A DNA stretch of 64,000 nucleotides from Chloroflexi bacterium B3_Chlor (GTDB lineage Bacteria; Chloroflexota; Anaerolineae; UBA7937; B3-Chlor), in the NCBI GenBank assembly GCA_005223035.1, contig NJBK01000001.1:1-64000 (forward strand), read 5' to 3'. Shown piece by piece: positions 58,534 through 64,000 of this stretch. A model generated the notes under the pieces. The model made no database searches and was not told the DNA's origin. It was given only the letters and a program-made list of their open reading frames with translations. How positions within the stretch are numbered: the stretch's first letter is position 1; each line of letters starts with the position of its first letter. The position numbers and the translations under genes were made by a program.

Positions 58534-59418
58534 ATGTCGACAGGTTTAGTCAAGGTCATCCTCGATTACGACGGCACCCTGACTGCTGAGGAGGACCAAG
58601 TGGGAGAGCTGGCAGAAAGGTCCATCGGCACCCTCTCTCGGGAAATCTTGAAGGCGCCTTTATCCCAGGTCCGAGATGACTACTACCGCACAAGGGCAAT
58701 GCTCCTCGCTCAGCCCCACAAGTACTGGTGGGAGGTGAATGGGGGGGTAGCTTCCTACAGTGACGAAGGGGCCTTCATCGCAAACACAACCACCATCTTG
58801 ATCATGTTGCGCACCAATCCCTCCTACACCCAGGCCGTCGGAGATCACTTCCCCGAGGCTGAGTACGATCCCATAGTAGATTGCAGCAACTACCTCTTTC
58901 ACAAGCATACCTTCGATCTCGAGCCCCATTTTCGAGAAGCGACGGAGCGAGTCCTAGGCGAATTGATGGCGCATCCTCGACTAGAGCCCATTATCCTGAG
59001 CAGTTCCAAGGGGGACAAGGTGCGGAAGAACATGAGAATCCTGGGGTTTGAGCAGATCAGGGTGCTAGGAGATACACGGCAGTATGGAATAGACCCCTCC
59101 TGGGAGCGGCAATTCGCTCATCCTGAGCAAGGCGAGGGCCAGATTTTCAGGGTGGATGAGGAGCACACCATTGACCTGCGCCGTCCAGCTTACTACAATG
59201 CCTTGGTGAAGGAGATGCGCGACGCCGAGAAGTTGGTGGTTGCAGCGGACACGTTTTCCATGCCTGGTGCGCTACCTATGATGATGGGCATCCCTTTCCT
59301 GTTGCTCAAGACCGAATACACTCCGGCGTGGTGCGAGGCCTACGTCAGAGCACACCCCTATGGCGAGGTTCTGCCAGACCTCGGGCTGTTGCCGGAACGA
59401 GTCGAGGCTTTGATTTGA
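58534..59418 (+). CDS. HAD-like hydrolase
   Basis: A 294-residue protein. The HAD nucleophile motif is at the N-terminus: VKVILDYDGTLTAEEDQVGE. Motif II is probably EPIILSSSKGDKVRKNM (Ser), and the C-terminal acidic motif lies in VVAADTFSMPGALPMMMGIP. The spacing is unusually long and the central insertion (residues 60-140, AMLLAQPHKYWWEVNGGVAS) is not familiar, so the exact subfamily cannot be named. ATG 58534 was selected because the promoter's -10 box excludes all earlier starts. Convergent with the DNA ligase gene (stops 5 bp apart). Substrate unknown. Confidence 0.7.
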   Translation: MSTGLVKVILDYDGTLTAEEDQVGELAERSIGTLSREILKAPLSQVRDDYYRTRAMLLAQPHKYWWEVNGGVASYSDEGAFIANTTTILIMLRTNPSYTQAVGDHFPEAEYDPIVDCSNYLFHKHTFDLEPHFREATERVLGELMAHPRLEPIILSSSKGDKVRKNMRILGFEQIRVLGDTRQYGIDPSWERQFAHPEQGEGQIFRVDEEHTIDLRRPAYYNALVKEMRDAEKLVVAADTFSMPGALPMMMGIPFLLLKTEYTPAWCEAYVRAHPYGEVLPDLGLLPERVEALI

Positions 59419-59423
59419 AGGGC

Positions 59424-61118
59424 TTAGCCTGAGTTGGCTTCCTGGGGTTGTCCCTTCTGGTCAAACTGCTGTTGGAATAGCTGCCTAATTGTCTGGAGGG
59501 TGTCGGCCTCCTTAACGGCCTTGTCGTCCCGCACCCGCGAGATGCGCGCGAAACGGAGGGCAAGCCTGGATTCATACTGGGAACTCGCCTGAATCTCATT
59601 GAAGAGCACTTCGACGACTACCTTCGGCTCAACGAAAACCGTGCCTCCGCGCCGACGGGTCTCCAGGGCAAGAAGCCGTTCTGTCATCTCTCTGAACTCT
59701 TCGTCAGTAAGCCCTTTGAAGGTCTTGCCTACCTCAAGGAAAGTGCCCTCTTCCTCATCTCTCGCCGCCAGGTGGTAGTTGCTAAGCCAGCCATGGCGTC
59801 GCCCGTATCCCCAATCCGCGGCCGCGATGACCAGGTCGAGAGAGATGGTGTGCTTGACCTTGAACCAGGCCTTGCCCCTCACTCCAGGGCGGTAGGGGCT
59901 GAGTAGGTGTTTGACCATCACCCCTTCGTGTCCTTCACGATACGCCTGCTGAGCGAAAGCCTCGCCCTCCTGTATGTCGCGCGGCACCTTTCTTCCCACC
60001 ACCAGCATAGCTCCACTGGTCTCCTCCAAGATCCGCCATCTTTCTTGGTTGGGCAAATCCACGAGGTTTTCGTCGTCACGGTACAAGATATCGAACAGGC
60101 GCAGTTGCACTGGTACCTGATGAGCTGTCTCTGCTATTCTGTGCACCCTGCGAAAGCGGCGCATCACGTGCTGAAAGGGAAGAGGGCGGCCCTCGTCGTC
60201 GACGGCGATGACTTCTCCCTCCAGGATCGCCGTCTCCGCCCGCACCTGCATCTGGACCTCCTCGACTATCTCAGGTAGGCTTTTGGTCACCTGGGACAGG
60301 TTGCGGGTATAGATCTGGACCTTGGGGCCATCCTTGTGTATCTGGACTCTAGCCCCATCTAGCTTGTACTCCAGGGCAATCTCTCCCTTGTGGTAATCGA
60401 AAGCTTCGTGTAGGTCCTTTGCCGTCTGGGCTAGCATGGGCTTCAAAGGGCGAAAGAGGCGTGGATGGACATTCTGTAGACCGGGTTCGCCCTCACTCAA
60501 GGCCACTACTGCGACTTCCCCCAGGTCTCCACAGAGCATGTTGGCTCTGCGCACCACCGTCTTCATCGCTCCAGATGCCTGAGCTAGTGCATCCAGGACT
60601 ATGCCCTCGCTCACGCCGTGGCGCATCTCCCGCACGACGTTCTTTGCCAGGTACTTGGCTTCCAGCGGGGTGGCTCTCAACAGGAGGGAGCGGAGAAGTC
60701 CCTCCTTCGTTGCCCGTGACCCTTTGCCGCTGGTCTCAGCTATCTCTTCGAAGGTCTGATATACCTCCAGAATGGTCAGAGCTGGGGGCTGGGGAGGGCT
60801 CTCTCGAAAGCTTTCTAACAGCAAACGGACTGCGTCTCCTGCATCAACTGCCCCGGAATAGACCGCCTGCCGATCAACATCGCAAGCCTCTGTGAGGTCC
60901 AGGGCGATCTTGGACACGGCTCGCCAGCTCAGGTTCAGCGTTCGCTCATCCCCGTCGGGGAATATCTGGCCGATCAGCAGGCGCAGGCCAGCAGGGACTT
61001 CATCGAGCGCCAATTGCTTCAGGAACTGAGCGATCATCTCCGCCATCTGCAGCCTGCTGGTAGTCTTCTCCAGCCGCTCTCCCAACAGGGCGAGTCTTTC
61101 GAAACTCATGCGCCCCAT
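59424..61118 (-). CDS. ligB: ATP-dependent DNA ligase
   Basis: Archaeal/viral-type ligase of 564 residues. Domains: N-terminal DNA-binding domain (residues 1-215), adenylation domain with the AMP-binding Lys in LEYKLDGARVQIHKDGPKVQ (motif KxDG), the glutamate motif ILEGEVIAVDDEGRPL, motif IV VMVKHLLSPYRPGVRGKAWFKVK (both Lys) and the C-terminal OB-fold (GGTVFVEPKVVVEVLFNEIQ, LALRFARISRVRDDK). Bacterial replication normally uses the NAD-dependent LigA, so this is an auxiliary ligase, probably for repair. ATG 61118 follows GAAAGG. Transcribed from the promoter at 61177-61205. Confidence 0.92.
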   Translation of the reverse strand: MGRMSFERLALLGERLEKTTSRLQMAEMIAQFLKQLALDEVPAGLRLLIGQIFPDGDERTLNLSWRAVSKIALDLTEACDVDRQAVYSGAVDAGDAVRLLLESFRESPPQPPALTILEVYQTFEEIAETSGKGSRATKEGLLRSLLLRATPLEAKYLAKNVVREMRHGVSEGIVLDALAQASGAMKTVVRRANMLCGDLGEVAVVALSEGEPGLQNVHPRLFRPLKPMLAQTAKDLHEAFDYHKGEIALEYKLDGARVQIHKDGPKVQIYTRNLSQVTKSLPEIVEEVQMQVRAETAILEGEVIAVDDEGRPLPFQHVMRRFRRVHRIAETAHQVPVQLRLFDILYRDDENLVDLPNQERWRILEETSGAMLVVGRKVPRDIQEGEAFAQQAYREGHEGVMVKHLLSPYRPGVRGKAWFKVKHTISLDLVIAAADWGYGRRHGWLSNYHLAARDEEEGTFLEVGKTFKGLTDEEFREMTERLLALETRRRGGTVFVEPKVVVEVLFNEIQASSQYESRLALRFARISRVRDDKAVKEADTLQTIRQLFQQQFDQKGQPQEANSG

Positions 61119-61176
61119 GTCTTGCCTTTCTCAGACGTCGTCAGCCATTCGCTGGTAGTAGAAGAGTCGTGTTCCC

Positions 61177-61205
61177 ATTATAGCAGGTGTATGCCGCCCT
61201 GACAA
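61177..61205 (-). promoter_or_regulatory. DNA ligase promoter
   Basis: TTGTCA (61200-61205), 17 bp, TATAAT (61177-61182) on the minus strand, about 60 bp before the ligase start. Confidence 0.7.
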
Positions 61206-61335
61206 CGGCACACGGGATGGAACAGGCCCTGGTTCAGAGTACTCTGGGCCTGGTACGTGGGGCCACTGCATCAAGATCCCTCATTCGAAGAATACTCAGA
61301 AATACGTAACGGATCATGGAGTATCGTGAGCGATT

Positions 61336-61363
61336 TTGCATCTCTTTCGGAAGGTGATATACT
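61336..61363 (+). promoter_or_regulatory. Promoter upstream of the FG-GAP/CapA lipoprotein
   Basis: TTGCAT (61336-61341), 16 bp, TATACT (61358-61363). The leader to GTG 61607 would be about 235 nt. A 60-codon frame at 61364-61546 in the leader is not convincing, and the rest of 61119-61606 shows no gene. Confidence 0.55.
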
Positions 61364-61606
61364 GTGCCACGAGAGGAGCCTGGCCTGGATGTCGTCCGGC
61401 ACGCTTTCCACGATAGCGCGCTGTTGTGGACGAGCGGGCGCAGGCTGCTGATCGCCCCCGTCCTCTCTCGGATCCCCACGCGGACTGAGTTGCTCGATCG
61501 GTGGGCGAGGGATATTCCACAGGTTGTTGAAGGCGTCAGGTACTGAGACGGATTCTCGGGTGTTGGATCAAGCTCGTATGACACACTCGGTGACCGCAAG
61601 GATGTC

Positions 61607-63862
61607 GTGAGCAAGCATTGTCGGGTCTTCACGTTGGTGATTCTCCTGTCACTGGCAGGATGTCGGGAACGGGCATCGGCTGTCTCCACACCTTCTGTTG
61701 GTTCGACCGCCATGCCCACCGTCAGTCGGTTCTCTCCTACGGTCGTCGCTGCCCCAACGTCAATCCCTTCACCAATCCCGACGCCTACCGCCACTCCTCC
61801 GGCCTTGACGCCTCTTCAACTTTCACTGCGCTGGCGTTATCCTACTAATGAAGTGGTTTGGTCGCTCGCTGTAGCCGATCTCGATGGTGACGGCATTGGC
61901 GAGGTAGTCGCTGGCTCGTACGACAAGCACGTCTATACCCTTGGCCGAGATGGGCAACTCGTTTGGCGATACCGGACTGGGGCAGCCACCTATGCTCTCG
62001 ACACGGGGGATTTGGATGGCGACGGACGGATGGAAGTGGTGGTCGGGGGCGACGACAACCGGCTCCGCGCGCTGGATGCTGAAGGCAAGCTAGTCTGGGA
62101 ATACCCGGCGGGCAGCCGGGTGACCGGCATCCTCGTCGAGGATGTGGATGGCGATGGTGCCGCGGAGGTGATCGCCGGAGCATGGGGGCGCCAGCTATAC
62201 TTGTTGGAGGCAGGTGGAGATATCAGGTGGCGCCTCTCAACCGATGAGGACGTCGCCGCTCTTCAGTGTGCTGATCTGGACAACGATGGGCAGCTGGAGA
62301 TCTTGGCTGGGTTCCAGGGGGGAGACGTGCTTGTGGTGGGAGTTGATGGCAATGTGCGCTGGAGATATCGAACCGGGGGATATGTGCGGGAGTTGGGAGC
62401 TTATGACTTGGACAATGATGGACACAAGGAGATCGTAGTCGCGTCCGCCGATGGCTGGGTTTATGCCGTGAACGATGAAGGCCATCTGAAGTGGAGGCGC
62501 CGTCTGGACAGTCCTGTCACGGCGCTACACATGGGGGACATTGACGACGATGGCAGGGGCGAAGTAGTGGTAGCAACGGGGTCTGATAAGCCGCAGATCT
62601 GTTTGGTGAGTGAAGTTGGAGAGGTCAGGTGGTGCTACCAGGCCGCGAAGGGCGTGTGGACTGTGACAGCTGCTGATGTCGACGGCGACGGAGTGCTCGA
62701 ACTCCTTGCCGGTGCCGATGATGGCACAGTCTCCATACTCGATGTCCATGGTCGACTCCTGGGGAGCTATCTCACCGCAAGGAGGGTTCATGGGCTCGTC
62801 GTCAATGACTTGGACGGCGACGGGCGGCAGGACATATTCGCCCGCTCGGGTAATGATGTCTACTTGCTCACTGTCGCCCCCAGAGGGACTGTCCTTAGCG
62901 AGCCAGAGGAGAGTCCTGAGCTGGCCACTCTGTCAAGCTGGACTGGGGCCCTACCCGGAGCGGCTGATAGCAGTGAGGAACTCATCGAGTTGGTGGCTGT
63001 GGGCGACATCATGCCGTCGCGCACCATCGAAGAGCGAATGGATTTGTATGGGAGTGACTATCCTTTCCTGGGAACCGCGGACCTCATACGCAGCGCAGAC
63101 ATCGCGATCGGCAATCTGGAGTGTCCTCTGTCCCTGGTGGGTGAACCGATAGACAAGCGCTTCACCTTCAGAGCGCATCCACGCCACGCACCGGCGCTGG
63201 CTCAGGCGGGCTTCGACATACTGAGCTTGGCCAACAACCATCTTCTCGACTTCGGGAGGGAAGGTCTCGTCGAGACCATAGAGGCCTTGCGTAGACAAGG
63301 TTTGGCTCATGTGGGTGCGGGTCTCTCGTATCAGGAAGCGCATCGTCCCCTGATCTGGCAAGGCAAAGGCAAGAAGGTAGCTTTTCTTGCGTATGCAGCC
63401 AGCCGCTGGAAAGGTTCGTCCGAGGTGCCCACGGCTGAGTGGGTCGCCTTCGCAGAATTGGCTACGATCCGCGAAGATGTGCGCCAGACGAGGGAGCAGG
63501 CAGATCTTGTGGTGGTGATCATGCACCTGGGCACGGAATATCAAGGGTATCCCGACGAGGAGCAGCTAGCGGTCTCGCGAGCGGCCATCGAAGCCGGGGC
63601 CAGCCTGGTCATCGGACATCATCCCCACGTGGTGCAGGGCACAGCATTGTATGGAGGCGGCTTCATCGCCTATAGCCTCGGCAACTTTGTCTTCGACATT
63701 GACATTGTGGAAGGGGCGCGGGAAGGGGCAATATTGCGCGTCCTTCTTGGTGACGAGGGCGTCGAGGCGGCTGAGTTGATTCCGGTGCGCATCCTGGATG
63801 ACGTACAGCCGCGCTTCCTGGCCGATGATGACGGCCTACCTGTGGTCGAGCGGGTGTTCTAG
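61607..63862 (+). CDS. Lipoprotein with FG-GAP/VCBS repeats fused to a CapA domain
   Basis: A 751-residue protein. GTG 61607 begins a lipoprotein signal (VFTLVILLSLAGC) followed by a Thr/Pro-rich linker (VSTPSVGSTAMPTVSRFSPT). Residues 75-420: tandem repeats each with a calcium-binding DxDGDG-like loop (LAVADLDGDGIGEVVAGSYD, LDTGDLDGDGRMEVVVGGDD, VVNDLDGDGRQDIFARSGND), which form an FG-GAP propeller. Residues 455-740: CapA-type metallophosphatase-like domain with LVAVGDIMPSRTIEERMD, AIGNLECPLSLVG, LSLANNHLLDFG, VVIMHLGTEYQG, VIGHHPHVVQG and AYSLGNFVFD. CapA family proteins act in poly-gamma-glutamate formation or cleave related substrates. The fusion of propeller and CapA domain is unusual and suggests a surface enzyme that binds its substrate. 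Confidence 0.88.
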   Translation: MSKHCRVFTLVILLSLAGCRERASAVSTPSVGSTAMPTVSRFSPTVVAAPTSIPSPIPTPTATPPALTPLQLSLRWRYPTNEVVWSLAVADLDGDGIGEVVAGSYDKHVYTLGRDGQLVWRYRTGAATYALDTGDLDGDGRMEVVVGGDDNRLRALDAEGKLVWEYPAGSRVTGILVEDVDGDGAAEVIAGAWGRQLYLLEAGGDIRWRLSTDEDVAALQCADLDNDGQLEILAGFQGGDVLVVGVDGNVRWRYRTGGYVRELGAYDLDNDGHKEIVVASADGWVYAVNDEGHLKWRRRLDSPVTALHMGDIDDDGRGEVVVATGSDKPQICLVSEVGEVRWCYQAAKGVWTVTAADVDGDGVLELLAGADDGTVSILDVHGRLLGSYLTARRVHGLVVNDLDGDGRQDIFARSGNDVYLLTVAPRGTVLSEPEESPELATLSSWTGALPGAADSSEELIELVAVGDIMPSRTIEERMDLYGSDYPFLGTADLIRSADIAIGNLECPLSLVGEPIDKRFTFRAHPRHAPALAQAGFDILSLANNHLLDFGREGLVETIEALRRQGLAHVGAGLSYQEAHRPLIWQGKGKKVAFLAYAASRWKGSSEVPTAEWVAFAELATIREDVRQTREQADLVVVIMHLGTEYQGYPDEEQLAVSRAAIEAGASLVIGHHPHVVQGTALYGGGFIAYSLGNFVFDIDIVEGAREGAILRVLLGDEGVEAAELIPVRILDDVQPRFLADDDGLPVVERVF

Positions 63863-63897
63863 TCCCGCCTGCAGGGGATGATCCAGGCCAAAGTCGT

Positions 63898-63926
63898 TTG
63901 ACCACGCTGGGGGCTTGCACTAGAAT
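63898..63926 (+). promoter_or_regulatory. Promoter of the RodZ-like gene
   Basis: TTGACC (63898-63903), 17 bp, TAGAAT (63921-63926); the ATG follows 29 bp later, after GGAGG. Confidence 0.65.
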
Positions 63927-63954
63927 ATCGGCGGAGTGGTGCGGAGGTTGAGAC

Positions 63955-64000
63955 ATGGCCAGACTCGGCCGGGTGCTACGAGAGGCTCGGGAGACGAAGG
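63955..64000 (+). CDS. Helix-turn-helix protein, RodZ-like (partial)
   Basis: Only the first 15 codons are in the window: ARLGRVLREARETK after the initiator Met. This matches the start of RodZ-like cytoplasmic HTH domains ('lGe.LreaRe.kgls'), which in RodZ anchor MreB. The identity rests on this short stretch and the assignment is provisional. Confidence 0.5.
   Translation, partial: MARLGRVLREARETK

Noticed and set aside
1-64000. CRISPR arrays, insertion sequences, integrases, phage genes
   Set aside because: No regularly spaced repeats, transposase motifs or recombinase signatures were seen.

Overview
The window looks like a chromosome segment from an anaerobic, corrinoid-rich bacterium, most likely a member of the Chloroflexota. 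The evidence is gene content: a tungsten-type aldehyde:ferredoxin oxidoreductase, many non-pyrrolysine MttB-family methyltransferases with corrinoid proteins and a methyl-THF methyltransferase, an AmmeMemoRadiSam protein B with a characteristic N-terminus, and a selenium pathway. There is no rRNA or other phylogenetic marker, so the assignment is an inference. Typical sigma-70 promoters (TTGACA / TATAAT, 16-18 bp apart) are easy to find.

Region by region. 1-3.7 kb: poorly characterised envelope proteins, with two copies of a ~90-bp structured repeat flanking one gene. 3.8-9 kb: an AcuC-like deacetylase, a YjbQ protein, a three-tRNA operon (Pro, Gly, CAU), MEMO1-like protein B (apparent CTG start) and an AOR. 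9-10.4 kb: gene-poor. 10.4 kb: pdxT. 11.4-33.8 kb, all on the minus strand: a large catabolic island with five intact MttB paralogues plus one broken one, two corrinoid proteins plus a 3'-end relic, a methyl-THF methyltransferase, a complete Dpp/Opp-type ABC importer, methylaspartate ammonia-lyase, an MmgE/PrpD protein, a zinc alcohol dehydrogenase and a class I amidotransferase-like protein. The simplest reading is import of an N-methylated compound, demethylation through corrinoid proteins to tetrahydrofolate, and degradation of the carbon skeleton.

34-44 kb: LarA-like racemase; a ferredoxin/FmdB/CsoR operon whose promoter faces a second promoter across a CsoR-type operator; a large secreted glycosidase-like/beta-propeller protein; then a sulfate-activation operon in which ATP sulfurylase is fused in frame to an alkaline-phosphatase-superfamily domain, followed by APS kinase and a response-regulator adenylate cyclase. 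44.4 kb: a BTAD regulator.

45.5-53 kb: a selenium block (class V aminotransferase, YedF, DUF3343) preceded by a long, apparently structured leader, and SelD, which is itself a selenoprotein: an in-frame TGA at 51941 lies at the catalytic position and the true start is 51887. Between the two lies a compact four-gene operon (SCP2-like, divergent ketol-acid reductoisomerase paralogue, DUF362, NAD-dependent epimerase). 53-57.4 kb: metallophosphoesterase, MTA/SAH nucleosidase, an AbrB/Doc toxin-antitoxin pair next to a relic of the nucleosidase 3' end, and a biotin carboxylase/carrier pair. 57.5-64 kb: a truncated membrane protein, a HAD-like protein, an ATP-dependent DNA ligase, a lipoprotein with FG-GAP repeats fused to a CapA domain, and the start of a RodZ-like gene cut by the window edge.
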